A DNA stretch of 64,000 nt from Variovorax paradoxus. GTDB lineage: Bacteria > Pseudomonadota > Gammaproteobacteria > Burkholderiales > Burkholderiaceae_C. Of this stretch, positions 56,149 through 64,000 are shown in pieces; the stretch's first letter is position 1; every line of letters begins with the position of its first letter. A model generated the notes under the pieces. That model saw nothing but the letters and a program-made list of their open reading frames with translations, had not been told where the DNA came from and made no database searches. Made by a program: the position numbers and the translations under genes. The stretch covers positions 2,170,001 through 2,234,000 of the forward strand of contig NZ_JAUSXL010000002.1 of assembly GCF_030815975.1 (NCBI RefSeq), written 5' to 3'.

Positions 56149-57560
56149 TCGCCGGCCCCTTCGAGCGACGGCGTTGCGGCGAGATGAATCGGAATCGGCT
56201 TGATGGGTGCCTGCCCGCGCAGCCGTCCCACCTGCTGCAGCGGCAGTCCCGTGGCGTGCGCCAGGATCTCGGCCGCAGCCACGCCGCACATGCGGCCCTG
56301 GCAGCGGCCCATGCCCACGCGCGAGAGCGCCTTCAGGCGGTTCATTTCGTCGGCGCCGTTGACCGAGACGGTCTGACGCAGCGTGCCTGCCGTGACGTTC
56401 TCGCAGCGGCAGACCACCAGCTCGTCGGGCGCATGCGCGGCCCAGTCGGGCGGCAGCGGGAAGGCGCGTTCCAGCCCTTCGCGGAAGCCGCCGAGCTTGT
56501 GGAGCCTGCGTTCGAGCGCTGCGGTGCGCGCGGTGTCGACCGCCACGCCCTGGTCGGCCAGCAGCGCGAGCGCGGCGCGTTCGCCGGCCCATTCGGCCGC
56601 ATCGGCGCCCATGATGCCGGCGCCATCGCCCGCGAGGTACACGCCCTTCACGCTGGAGCGGCCGGCGGCGTCGCGCACCGGCAAATGCGCGCGGTGCAGC
56701 GGCGCGAATTCGAAGCGGCAGCCGAGCAGGTCGGCCAGCTGGGTTTCGGAACGCAGCGCGTAGCCGAAGCCGACGGCATCGCAGGCCAGCGTGCGTTCTT
56801 CGTTGCCGTCTTGCCATGCCACGCCGGTGACGCGGCCCTGCGCCTCGTCGCCGAGCACGCGCAGCGGACGCACGCCACTGTGCAGCGCCACGCCGTGCGC
56901 GCGCAGCCAGCCCACGTAGTACACGCCCTTTGCGAACACCGCGGGCTGCGCCAGCATCGCGGGCGCGGCGGCGATCTGGTTGGCGAGGCGCGCGGTGTCG
57001 AGCACCGCGGCCACGTCCACGCCGGCCTTCGCGTACTGGTAGGCCACCAGGTACAGCAGCGGGCCGGTGCCCATGAACACCACGCGCCGCCCGATGGCGC
57101 AGCCCTGGAACTTGAGCGCCACCTGCGCGCCGCCCAGCGTGTAGACGCCGGGCAAGGTCCAGCCCGGCACCGGCAGCACGCGGTCGGTGGCGCCGGTGGC
57201 AACGATCAACTGGCCGTAGGGGACGCTGTCGGTGCCGCGCGTGGGGCCGTGCAGCACGTCGAGCCGGCCGCCCTGAGCGCTCCACACCAGGCTGTCGGGG
57301 CGGTAGTCGATGCGTTCGCGCAGGGCGTCGAAGGCAATGTGCAACGCGACGGCGCGACGCGCCTCGAGGCCATACAGCGTTTGCGTGCTGCGCTGGGAAA
57401 GGCTCGCGGGAGGCCGCCGGTAGATCTGCCCGCCGGCGCGCGAGGCTTCGTCGATCACCACCGGCTGCAGGCCATGCGCCACCAGCGCCTGTGCCGCGCG
57501 CACACCGGCGGGGCCGGCGCCGACGATCACGGGGCGGATTTCGCCTGCCGCCGCCGTCAT
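56145..57560 (-). CDS. FAD-dependent dehydrogenase, alpha subunit (OoxA/HcnB-like)
   Basis: A 471-residue pyridine-nucleotide-disulfide-fold flavoprotein. It has N-terminal VIVGAGPAGVRAAQAL, a second dinucleotide site VVFMGTGPLLYLVAYQYAKAG and VYLAGDGAGIMGADAAEWAG. The C-terminal BFD-like domain has VCRCENVT and GMGRCQGRMCG, which could bind an Fe-S cluster. It matches the large subunit of opine oxidase, HCN synthase and D-hydroxyproline dehydrogenase complexes. It overlaps the gamma gene upstream and the beta gene downstream by four bases each, so the three should be made stoichiometrically. Confidence 0.87.
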   Translation of the reverse strand: MTAAAGEIRPVIVGAGPAGVRAAQALVAHGLQPVVIDEASRAGGQIYRRPPASLSQRSTQTLYGLEARRAVALHIAFDALRERIDYRPDSLVWSAQGGRLDVLHGPTRGTDSVPYGQLIVATGATDRVLPVPGWTLPGVYTLGGAQVALKFQGCAIGRRVVFMGTGPLLYLVAYQYAKAGVDVAAVLDTARLANQIAAAPAMLAQPAVFAKGVYYVGWLRAHGVALHSGVRPLRVLGDEAQGRVTGVAWQDGNEERTLACDAVGFGYALRSETQLADLLGCRFEFAPLHRAHLPVRDAAGRSSVKGVYLAGDGAGIMGADAAEWAGERAALALLADQGVAVDTARTAALERRLHKLGGFREGLERAFPLPPDWAAHAPDELVVCRCENVTAGTLRQTVSVNGADEMNRLKALSRVGMGRCQGRMCGVAAAEILAHATGLPLQQVGRLRGQAPIKPIPIHLAATPSLEGAGE

Positions 57561-57871
57561 GCGCCGTTCCTCCCGGTGACCAGCGCCATGCCGGGCGCGA
57601 TGAAGGTCGAGCAGGCGCGCAGCCGCTCGCCTTCGCCGGTGGAAATCCAGCAGTCCTGGCAGGCGCCCATCATGCAGAAGCCCGCGCGCGGCTGGCCGCT
57701 GAATTCGTTGCGGCGCAGCTGGCCGCATTGCGTGAGCACGGCCGTCAGCACCGTGTCGCCGGCCAGTGCGCTCGCGGCTGCGCCGTCCAGGGTGAAGGGC
57801 ACGGCCTCGCGGCCGGTGGTCTCGGCCACGCGGTGCAGCAGGGCGGGTGAAGTTGTCGTTGTCGTCGTCAT
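57557..57871 (-). CDS. [2Fe-2S] protein, gamma subunit (HcnA/LhpF-like)
   Basis: A 104-residue ferredoxin-like subunit with CGQLRRN...GFCMMGACQDCWIS and LRACSTFI, giving the plant-type [2Fe-2S] cysteines, as in HcnA and other small subunits of these dehydrogenases. The N-terminus is a run of Thr. The order gamma-alpha-beta is that of hcnABC. It lies 7 bases after the second permease gene, within the transport operon. Confidence 0.86.
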   Translation of the reverse strand: MTTTTTTSPALLHRVAETTGREAVPFTLDGAAASALAGDTVLTAVLTQCGQLRRNEFSGQPRAGFCMMGACQDCWISTGEGERLRACSTFIAPGMALVTGRNGA

Positions 57872-57878
57872 GGCTTGC

Positions 57879-58673
57879 CTATCTGCGCCCCACCAGCACG
57901 CGGTCCAGCCCGTAGACGCGGTCGAGCACCACCATCGCGATGGCCGTCACCGCCACCATCAGCGCCGACACCGCCGCCATCAGCGGATCGATCGACTCGG
58001 TGGCATACATGTACATGCGCACCGGCAGCGTCACCGTGCTGGGCGAGGTGACGAAGATCGACATCGTCACTTCGTCGAAGCTGTTGATGAAGGACAGCAG
58101 CCAGCCGCCCGTGACGCCCGGCAGGATCATCGGCAGCGTGATGCGCCGGAACACCGTGGCCTGGCTCGCGCCCAGCGAGAGCGCGGCCTGCTCGGCGCTG
58201 CGGTCGAAGCCCACCAGCGCGGCCACCACGAGGCGCAGCGTGTAGGGCGTGACGATCAGCGCGTGCGCCATCACCAGCCAGCCGAAGCTGCCCGTGCCGC
58301 CCACCAGCGCGAACAGGCGCAGCAAAGCCACGCCCAGCACCAGGTGCGGAATGATCAGCGGCGAGAGGAACAGGCCGTTGAGGAAATCGCGCCCCGGAAA
58401 CGCGTAGCGCGTGATCGCCATGCCCGCCGGCACCGCGAGCAGCGTGGCGATGGTGGCCGAGGCCAGCGCGAGCCACAGGCTGTTCCAGAAAGACTGCATG
58501 AAGTCTGGATGCGCGAACACCGCCCTGAACCAGCGCAGCGAGAAGTGCGTGGTGGGAATCGTGAGCGTGTTCTCGGGCGTGAACGCGACGATGCACACCA
58601 CCACGAGCGGCGCCAGCATGAAGGTGATGACGAGCGCGTTGAACGCGAGAGCGAGGGGGCCGTTCTTGGTCAT
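57879..58673 (-). CDS. ABC transporter permease (PotC-like)
   Basis: A 264-residue permease with about six membrane segments. The EAA loop reads EQAALSLGASQATVFRRITLPMILPGVTGGW, as in spermidine/putrescine-type systems. The N-terminal TM is LAFNALVITFMLAPLVVVCIVAF. ATG 58673 follows the first permease stop by 4 bases. Confidence 0.9.
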   Translation of the reverse strand: MTKNGPLALAFNALVITFMLAPLVVVCIVAFTPENTLTIPTTHFSLRWFRAVFAHPDFMQSFWNSLWLALASATIATLLAVPAGMAITRYAFPGRDFLNGLFLSPLIIPHLVLGVALLRLFALVGGTGSFGWLVMAHALIVTPYTLRLVVAALVGFDRSAEQAALSLGASQATVFRRITLPMILPGVTGGWLLSFINSFDEVTMSIFVTSPSTVTLPVRMYMYATESIDPLMAAVSALMVAVTAIAMVVLDRVYGLDRVLVGRR

Positions 58674-58677
58674 GGCT

Positions 58678-59538
58678 TCACCCCAATGCCTTTTTGTAGC
58701 GGCCTTCGACCAGGCGGTTGTAGCTCAGCATCACGATGAGATTGGCCGCCAGCAGAACCAACGCAACGGCTGCGCCGAGCGGCCAGTTGAGTTCGTGCAG
58801 GTACTCGTCATACACGACCGTCGCGACCATCTTCAATCGACGCCCGCCCAGCAATCCCGGAATCGCGAACGAGCTCGCAGCCAGGCCGAACACGATCAGG
58901 CTGCCCGAGAGAATGCCCGGCATCACCTGCGGCAGCACGATGCGGCGCAGCGTGGTGAAGTGCGAGGCCCTGAGCGAGAGTGCCGCGTTCTCCACGCCCG
59001 CATCGAGCTTCTGCAGCGAGGTCCAGACCGGAATCACCATGAAGGGCAGCATCACATGGACCAGTGCGACGATCACCGCGGTCTCGGTGTAGAGCATCTT
59101 CACCGGCCCGATGCCCGCCAGCCGCAGCAGTCCGTTCACCGCGCCCTCGGGCCCGAGCAGCATGCTCCAGCCGAAGGCGCGCACCACCACCGACACGAGC
59201 AGCGGCGCCAGCACCACCAGGAGCAGCACCGAGCGCCACGGGTTGCGCATGCGGCTCAGCACATAGGCCTCGGGCGCGCCGACCAGCACGCAGATCAGCG
59301 TGACGAGGCCCGAGATCCAGAAGGTGCGCCAGAAGATGCCGTGGTAGTAGGAGTCGCTGAACACCTGCGCGTAGTGCGCGAGCGTGAACTCGCCGGCCTT
59401 CGGTCCGGTGGCTGGGTCGTACACGTTGAACGACAGCACCGCGGTGAGCGCGAGCGGCACCACCAGCAGGGCCGCGAACAGCAGCAGCGCGGGCCCCGAC
59501 AGCCACCACGGCGTGGCCTTGTTCCTCATTCCGCTCAT
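58678..59538 (-). CDS. ABC transporter permease (PotB-like)
   Basis: A 286-residue permease: N-terminal TM WWLSGPALLLFAALLVVPLALTAV, EAA loop ENAALSLRASHFTTLRRIVLPQVMPGILSG. ATG 59538 overlaps the ATPase stop by four bases; longer readings to 59688 have no similarity. It partners the permease encoded at 57879. Confidence 0.9.
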   Translation of the reverse strand: MSGMRNKATPWWLSGPALLLFAALLVVPLALTAVLSFNVYDPATGPKAGEFTLAHYAQVFSDSYYHGIFWRTFWISGLVTLICVLVGAPEAYVLSRMRNPWRSVLLLVVLAPLLVSVVVRAFGWSMLLGPEGAVNGLLRLAGIGPVKMLYTETAVIVALVHVMLPFMVIPVWTSLQKLDAGVENAALSLRASHFTTLRRIVLPQVMPGILSGSLIVFGLAASSFAIPGLLGGRRLKMVATVVYDEYLHELNWPLGAAVALVLLAANLIVMLSYNRLVEGRYKKALG

Positions 59539-60605
59539 GCCGCCACCGCCGCGTCGGCCGGCAGCAGCCGCGTGCAATGCGCGGGCCAGTCGATGCCGGC
59601 CGCGTGGCCTTCGTCGAGCGCGTCGCGGCCGTCGTTGGGGCTCAGCACCATCAGGTCGCCGGCGGGCGTGCCCAGGCGATAGAGCCATTGGCTGCCCAGG
59701 AAGAAGCGCTCCAGCACCTGGCCGTCGAGGCGGCCGCGGCCGGCCTCCACCAGCTGCAGCTTTTCGGGGCGCACGCTCATCAGCACCGGGTCGCCCGACT
59801 TGTAGCCGGTGTCGTCCACCTCGACCGCGAGCGCGCCCACCGCCACATGGCAGCTGCGCGCGCCGCTGGCCGTGACGCGGCCATTCAGCAGGTTGGCCTT
59901 GCCCACGAAGGTGGAAATGAAGCGCGTGCTCGGATGCTCGTACACGCGGTGCGGATGGTCGATCTGCGTGGCGCAGCCGCCTTCCATCACCACCACGCGG
60001 TCGCTGATCGACATGGCCTCGCTCTGGTCGTGCGTGACCATCACCGTGGTGGTGCCGACCTTGCGCTGGATCTGGCGCAGCTCGAACTGCATTTCCTCGC
60101 GCAGCTTGGCGTCGAGGTTGGAGAGCGGTTCGTCCAGCAGCAGCACCGGCGGCTCGATCACGAGTGCGCGGGCCAGCGCCACGCGCTGGCGCTGGCCGCC
60201 GGAGAGTTCGCGCGGGTAGCGCGTAGCGTGCGCTTCCAGATGCACCAGCGCCAGCGCCTGCTTGACGCGCCCGGCGCGTTCGGACTTCGGCATCTTGCGC
60301 ATCTCGAGGCCGAAGCTCACGTTGTCGGCCACCGTCATGTGCGGAAACAGCGCGTAGGTCTGGAACACGATGCCCAGCCCGCGCGTGTTGGCCTTGGCAT
60401 GCGTGATGTCCTTGCCCGCGAGTTCGATGCGCCCGCTCGACACCGCCTCGAAGCCCGCAATCATCTGCAGCGTCGTGGTCTTGCCGCAGCCCGAGGGGCC
60501 GAGCAGCGAGACGAACTCGCCCTTCTCCACCGTGAGGTTCATGGCCGACACGGCGCGCGTGGCGCCATAGAACTTGGTCAGGTCGGTGAGCCTCAGGAAC
60601 GACAT
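59535..60605 (-). CDS. ABC transporter ATP-binding protein (PotA-like)
   Basis: A 356-residue ATPase: Walker A LLGPSGCGKTTT, signature RELSGGQRQRVALARAL, Walker B VLLLDEPLSNLD and a C-terminal TOBE domain (VRPEKLQLVEAG), as in spermidine/putrescine importers. ATG 60605 has AAAGGCC upstream. It is the first gene of the operon; a sigma-54 site lies about 90 bases upstream of its start codon. Confidence 0.92.
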   Translation of the reverse strand: MSFLRLTDLTKFYGATRAVSAMNLTVEKGEFVSLLGPSGCGKTTTLQMIAGFEAVSSGRIELAGKDITHAKANTRGLGIVFQTYALFPHMTVADNVSFGLEMRKMPKSERAGRVKQALALVHLEAHATRYPRELSGGQRQRVALARALVIEPPVLLLDEPLSNLDAKLREEMQFELRQIQRKVGTTTVMVTHDQSEAMSISDRVVVMEGGCATQIDHPHRVYEHPSTRFISTFVGKANLLNGRVTASGARSCHVAVGALAVEVDDTGYKSGDPVLMSVRPEKLQLVEAGRGRLDGQVLERFFLGSQWLYRLGTPAGDLMVLSPNDGRDALDEGHAAGIDWPAHCTRLLPADAAVAA

Positions 60606-60691
60606 GGAAGGGCCTTTCTGCGGGATTGGAAGATGGGGTGCAGCACCTTGGTGCATGCCGTGGACAAAGAGAGAACTTTCAATTCACTCTA

Positions 60692-60708
60692 TTGCAACGA
60701 TCACGCCA
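60692..60708 (-). promoter_or_regulatory. Sigma-54 (-24/-12) promoter for the importer/dehydrogenase operon
   Basis: On the minus strand TGGCGTGATCGTTGCAA has GG and GC exactly 10 bases apart and the TTGCA block of the RpoN consensus. The predicted transcription start is near 60682, giving a leader of about 77 bases before the ATPase ATG at 60605. That leader includes the palindrome GCACCTTGGTGC (60643-60654). Confidence 0.66.
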
Positions 60709-60750
60709 GATCGCCTCGGGTATTCCATTAATCAGAATCTTTTTCAAATT

Positions 60751-60769
60751 TATTCCATTCAATGGAATA
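60751..60769. promoter_or_regulatory. 19-bp perfect palindrome, candidate IclR operator
   Basis: TATTCCATTCAATGGAATA is perfectly symmetric about its central C. A half-like copy (TATTCCATTAATC) lies at about 60721-60733 and GGAATTCC at 60791-60798. It lies in an AT-rich divergent gap, 43 bases upstream of the iclR start and about 78 bases upstream of the predicted RpoN start on the other strand. IclR proteins bind such palindromes. Confidence 0.68.
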
Positions 60770-60811
60770 TCATCGAGAAAATCGATCCCAGGAATTCCAC
60801 AGGAGCAAGGT

Positions 60812-61672
60812 ATGGAAACTCCCTCGGCGGCCAGCGGCGGCGTGCCGCGTGTCTTTTCGGTGATCCGCGCGCTCGGCGCGGTGCAGGCCGAGGGCGGCCG
60901 CGTGACGCAGATCGCACGTTCCGTGGGCCTCACGCAGGCGACCACGCACCGGCTGCTGCAGTCGCTCATGGCCGAGGGCATGGTCGAACAGGACGAGCGC
61001 AGCAAGCTGTACCGCCTCGGCATCGATTTCTTCGCGCTCGCGGCCAGCGCCGGCAACCCCGGCGACCTGCGCTCCATTTGCCGCCCGGTGCTGCTGCGCC
61101 TGTGCGCGAGCCTGGGCGACAGCATCTTTCTGCTGGCGCGCAGCGGCTTCGACGCGATCTGCCTCGATCGCAGCGAAGGGCCGTTTCCGATCCGCTCGTT
61201 CACCGGCGACATCGGCGGGCGCATCGCGCTGGGCGTGGGGCAGGGCGCGCTCGCGATCCTGGCCTTCCTGCCCGAGGCGGAGCGCGAGGAAGTGATCCGC
61301 TTCAACCTCTCGCGCGTGCGCGAGTACGGCGTGTACGACGAGGTGTACCTGCGCACCGAGATCGAGCGCGTGCGCCAGGCCGGCTATGCCGGGCGCAACA
61401 CCGGCCTGCTCGAAGGCATGGCCGGCGTGGCCGTGCCCATCCTCGACCGCGAGGGCCGCGCGGTGGCCGCGCTGAGCGTGGGCACCATCGCCGACCGGCT
61501 CAATGCCGACCGCATGCCCACGGTGGTGGAACTGCTCAAGCGCGAGGCGGCGGCCATCGGGCCGAGGATCAACCCCTTCGACGCAACGCTGAGGCGGCCG
61601 GCGCAGAGCCTGGCGGGTTCGCCCGCAGGGCAGCGCATCAGCCTGTCCGAGGCGCCGGGGCCCTCGAACTGA
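60812..61672 (+). CDS. IclR-family transcriptional regulator
   Basis: A 286-residue regulator: N-terminal winged helix (VFSVIRALGAVQAEGGRVTQIARSVGLTQATTHRLLQSLMAEGMVEQ) and an effector domain with GDSIFLLARSGFDAICLDRSEGPFPIR and GGRIALGVGQGALAILAFLP. AGGAGCAAGGT before ATG 60812 is a strong ribosome site; a longer reading to 60626 would cover the operator. It is divergent from the importer/dehydrogenase operon and probably controls it, and perhaps the ALDH gene 170 bases downstream. Confidence 0.93.
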   Translation: METPSAASGGVPRVFSVIRALGAVQAEGGRVTQIARSVGLTQATTHRLLQSLMAEGMVEQDERSKLYRLGIDFFALAASAGNPGDLRSICRPVLLRLCASLGDSIFLLARSGFDAICLDRSEGPFPIRSFTGDIGGRIALGVGQGALAILAFLPEAEREEVIRFNLSRVREYGVYDEVYLRTEIERVRQAGYAGRNTGLLEGMAGVAVPILDREGRAVAALSVGTIADRLNADRMPTVVELLKREAAAIGPRINPFDATLRRPAQSLAGSPAGQRISLSEAPGPSN

Positions 61673-61841
61673 GGCAGTGTTCGTGCGCTGTGCGAATGAA
61701 GGGCGAAGGAGTTCATTCCTGAAACGCACCAAGTCCTTCGGTTTTTTCGCTATGCAAGCAGGCACTATTCGCAGATATTGAGCCGTTGCCGCGTCCCCGC
61801 TGCCCTTCTTCTTGTTCTCCTTTCTCCACGCCGGAGCCTCC

Positions 61842-63380
61842 ATGCCAGAAGCCCAAGCCCCCCTTCCCGTCGCCGCCGAAGTCGCGCAGCTGCTGCAGCG
61901 CCTCGGCGTTCCGAATTCCGCCAGCACCGGCGGCGAACTGACGGTGCGCTCGCCGGTCACCGGCGAGGTGATCGCGCAGGTGCCGCAGACCACCGCCGCC
62001 GAAGCGGCCGCCGCCATCGGCCACGCGCACGAGGCCTTCAAGGCCTGGCGCAGCGTGCCCGCGCCGCGCCGCGGCGAACTGGTGCGCCTGCTGGGCGAAG
62101 AGCTGCGCGCGGCCAAGGCCGACCTGGGCCGCCTCGTCACGCTCGAGGCCGGCAAGATTCCGTCGGAAGGCGCGGGCGAAGTGCAGGAAATGATCGACAT
62201 CTGCGACTTCGCGGTCGGCCTCTCGCGCCAGCTCTACGGCCTCACGCTCGCCACCGAGCGCGCCGAGCACCGCATGATGGAAACCTGGCATCCGCTGGGC
62301 GTGTGCGGCGTGATCTCGGCCTTTAACTTTCCGGTGGCCGTGTGGTCGTGGAATGCGGCGCTGGCGCTGGTGTGCGGCGATTCGGTGGTGTGGAAGCCGT
62401 CCGAAAAAACACCGCTCACCGCGCTGGCCGTGCATGCCATTGCGCAGCGCGCCATCGCGCGTTTCGGCGATGCGCCCGAAGGCCTGCTCGGCCTGCTGCT
62501 GGGCCAGCGCGACATCGGCGAGGTGCTGGTCGACGACCACCGGGTGCCGATTCTCTCGGCCACCGGCTCGACCGCGATGGGCCGGCAGGTGGGGCCGAAG
62601 CTGGCCGCGCGCTTCGCACGCGCCATTCTCGAGCTCGGCGGCAACAACGCGGCCATCGTCACGCCTTCGGCCGACCTCGACCTCACGCTGCGCGCCATCG
62701 CGTTCTCGGCCATGGGCACGGCCGGCCAGCGCTGCACCACGCTGCGCCGGCTGTTCGTGCACGACAGCGTGTATGACGCGCTGGTGCCCAAGCTCGCCAA
62801 GGTGTATGCCAACGTGCAGGTCGGCGATCCGCGCGAGGCCGGCACGCTGGTCGGTCCGCTGATCGACCGCGCCGCGTTCGACGGCATGCAGAAGGCCTTG
62901 GGCGAAAGCCGCGAGATCGGCGCCACGGTACATGGCGGCCAGCGCGTGGAGGGCATCGGTACCCAAGACGCCTTCTACGTGCGCCCCGCATTGGTCGAGC
63001 TGAAGTCGCACGACGGCCCGGTGTTGCGCGAGACCTTCGCGCCCATTCTCTATGTGGTGCGCTACACCTCGCTCGACGATGCCATCGAATGGCACAACGC
63101 CGTGGGCGCGGGCCTGTCGTCGTCGATCTTCACGCTCAACGTGCGCGAGGCCGAGCGCTTCCTGTCGAGCGCCGGTTCGGACTGCGGCATTGCCAACGTC
63201 AACATCGGCCCGAGCGGCGCCGAAATCGGCGGCGCCTTCGGCGGCGAGAAGGAAACCGGCGGCGGCCGCGAAGCCGGCTCCGACAGCTGGAAGGCGTACA
63301 TGCGGCGCGCGACCAACACCATCAACTACTCGACCGCGCTGCCGCTCGCCCAGGGCGTGACCTTCGAGATCAACGACTGA
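61842..63380 (+). CDS. amaB: ALDH7-type aldehyde dehydrogenase (AmaB/Pcd-like)
   Basis: A 512-residue NAD(P)-dependent aldehyde dehydrogenase of the family 7 (antiquitin) type: FNFPVAVWSWNAALALVCGDSVVWKPSEKTPL, ELGGNNAAIV with the general-base Glu, and GTAGQRCTTLRRLF with the nucleophile Cys. Such enzymes oxidise alpha-aminoadipate semialdehyde/piperideine-6-carboxylate in lysine catabolism. GGAG lies 7 bases before ATG 61842. The neighbouring dehydrogenase and amino-acid binding-protein genes fit a lysine or pipecolate theme, but that link is inferred. Confidence 0.85.
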   Translation: MPEAQAPLPVAAEVAQLLQRLGVPNSASTGGELTVRSPVTGEVIAQVPQTTAAEAAAAIGHAHEAFKAWRSVPAPRRGELVRLLGEELRAAKADLGRLVTLEAGKIPSEGAGEVQEMIDICDFAVGLSRQLYGLTLATERAEHRMMETWHPLGVCGVISAFNFPVAVWSWNAALALVCGDSVVWKPSEKTPLTALAVHAIAQRAIARFGDAPEGLLGLLLGQRDIGEVLVDDHRVPILSATGSTAMGRQVGPKLAARFARAILELGGNNAAIVTPSADLDLTLRAIAFSAMGTAGQRCTTLRRLFVHDSVYDALVPKLAKVYANVQVGDPREAGTLVGPLIDRAAFDGMQKALGESREIGATVHGGQRVEGIGTQDAFYVRPALVELKSHDGPVLRETFAPILYVVRYTSLDDAIEWHNAVGAGLSSSIFTLNVREAERFLSSAGSDCGIANVNIGPSGAEIGGAFGGEKETGGGREAGSDSWKAYMRRATNTINYSTALPLAQGVTFEIND

Positions 63381-63478
63381 TCGGCTCCGGCCTTGTGTTC
63401 TTGCCGCGCGGCATTTCGCTGCAGCGGGCAGGGCGGCGGCCGTGCGTCCCCAAGAAAAACAACCAGGAGACAGCGAAC

Positions 63479-64000
63479 ATGAAGATGCAACTGAAGACCC
63501 TCGCCGCCGCAGCGCTGCTCGCGCTCGCTTTCGGCGCCGCCGCGCAGCAGGCCCCGGCCGGCGGCACGCTCGACAAGATCAGGAGCAGCGGCAAGGCGGT
63601 GCTCGGCGTGCGCGAAGCCTCGCCGCCCATGGCCTACATGCTGGGCGCGAACGAGAAATACGTGGGCTACCACGTCGAGCTGTGCGAGCGCGTGCTGAAG
63701 GACATCGCGCCCTCGGCCAAGCTCGAATACATGGCCGTGACCGCGCAGAACACCATTGCGCTGGTGCAGAACGGCACGCTCGACATCGGCTGCGGCCCCA
63801 CCACCAACAACACCGCGCGCCAGCAGCAGGTGGCGTTCGCGCTCACCACCTATGTGAGCGAGGTGCGCATGGCGACGCGTGTCGATTCGGGCATCAGCTC
63901 GCTCGACCAGCTGGCGGGCCGCATCGTGTCGGCTTCCACCGGCACCACCGCCGTGCAGCTGCTGCGCAAGCGCGAGCGCGCGCAGAACACCACCATCACC
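63479..64000 (+). CDS. Amino-acid ABC transporter substrate-binding protein, 3' end outside window
   Basis: The first 174 residues of a periplasmic binding protein of the polar amino-acid type (GltI/AatJ-like). The signal is LKTLAAAALLALAFGAAAQQ. GGTLDKIRSSGKAVLGVREASPPMAYM, GYHVELCERVLKDI and GPTTNNTARQQQVAFALTTYVSEVRM follow. CAGGAGACAGCGAAC before ATG 63479 is a good ribosome site. It is still open at base 64000. The permease and ATPase genes would be expected to the right. Confidence 0.9.
   Translation, partial: MKMQLKTLAAAALLALAFGAAAQQAPAGGTLDKIRSSGKAVLGVREASPPMAYMLGANEKYVGYHVELCERVLKDIAPSAKLEYMAVTAQNTIALVQNGTLDIGCGPTTNNTARQQQVAFALTTYVSEVRMATRVDSGISSLDQLAGRIVSASTGTTAVQLLRKRERAQNTTIT

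Noticed and set aside
55018..57871. Naming the three-subunit dehydrogenase hcnABC
   Set aside because: Subunit order and sizes fit, but the same architecture occurs in opine and D-hydroxyproline dehydrogenases, and the surrounding importer argues for catabolism. No symbol was given.
60643..60654. GCACCTTGGTGC as an NtrC enhancer for the adjacent RpoN promoter
   Set aside because: The half-sites resemble NtrC sites, but the 2-base spacing is too short and the site lies downstream of the predicted start. It was kept only as a palindrome of unknown use.

Overview
The window is about 64 kb of very GC-rich, tightly packed chromosomal DNA. Operons with ATGA overlaps are frequent. The gene content is that of a Comamonadaceae betaproteobacterium (Burkholderiales), most like Variovorax: homogentisate catabolism, biuret-type nitrogen scavenging, gatCAB divergent from mreBCD-mrdA, and several families of palindromic intergenic repeats. 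No rRNA, tRNA, CRISPR array, phage or transposase was seen. The sequence reads as resident chromosome with catabolic and uptake operons set among housekeeping genes.

Layout. 1-5.3 kb: a cut-off hpaR-type MarR regulator, radA, rdgC, ilvE and small proteins. 5.3-14.8 kb: a minus-strand operon encoding a ketosynthase, a chain-length-factor-like protein, a flavin halogenase-like protein, a two-component system and a frameshifted O-antigen-ligase-like protein, followed by an AmpG-like permease and an M48 peptidase. 15.0-28.4 kb: a one-direction nitrogen-scavenging cluster with allophanate hydrolase, an NMT1/TauA-type ABC importer, an HpxZ/AtzH-like protein, a BMP-type ABC importer, formamidase, biuret hydrolase, a triuret-hydrolase-like enzyme and a GntR regulator. 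28.4-38.8 kb: exoIII, pyrE, gatCAB, mreBCD and mrdA. 38.9-46.3 kb: fahA, hmgA, a flavoprotein monooxygenase and an MBL protein under a divergent IclR regulator, then a sirtuin. 46.3-50.8 kb: an Mla-like lipid transport operon. 50.9-53.6 kb: LysR and a GMC oxidoreductase. 53.9-60.6 kb: a polyamine/opine-type ABC importer interleaved with a three-subunit FAD/[2Fe-2S] dehydrogenase, under a divergent IclR regulator. 61.8-64 kb: an ALDH7-type dehydrogenase and a truncated amino-acid binding protein.

The most interesting region is the 15-28 kb cluster. Its enzymes fit the route triuret -> biuret -> allophanate -> NH3 + CO2, with formamide as a possible side entry. Two sites in it match the sigma-54 -24/-12 pattern with exact GG-N10-GC spacing. 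One lies before atzF, with a GntR-style inverted repeat over the predicted start of transcription; the other lies before the BMP binding-protein gene. A third such site precedes the minus-strand operon at 60.6 kb. Together these suggest that two nitrogen-acquisition operons share RpoN control.

Repeats of at least four families sit in intergenic gaps. No substrate assignment has been tested; these rest on family resemblance and gene context.
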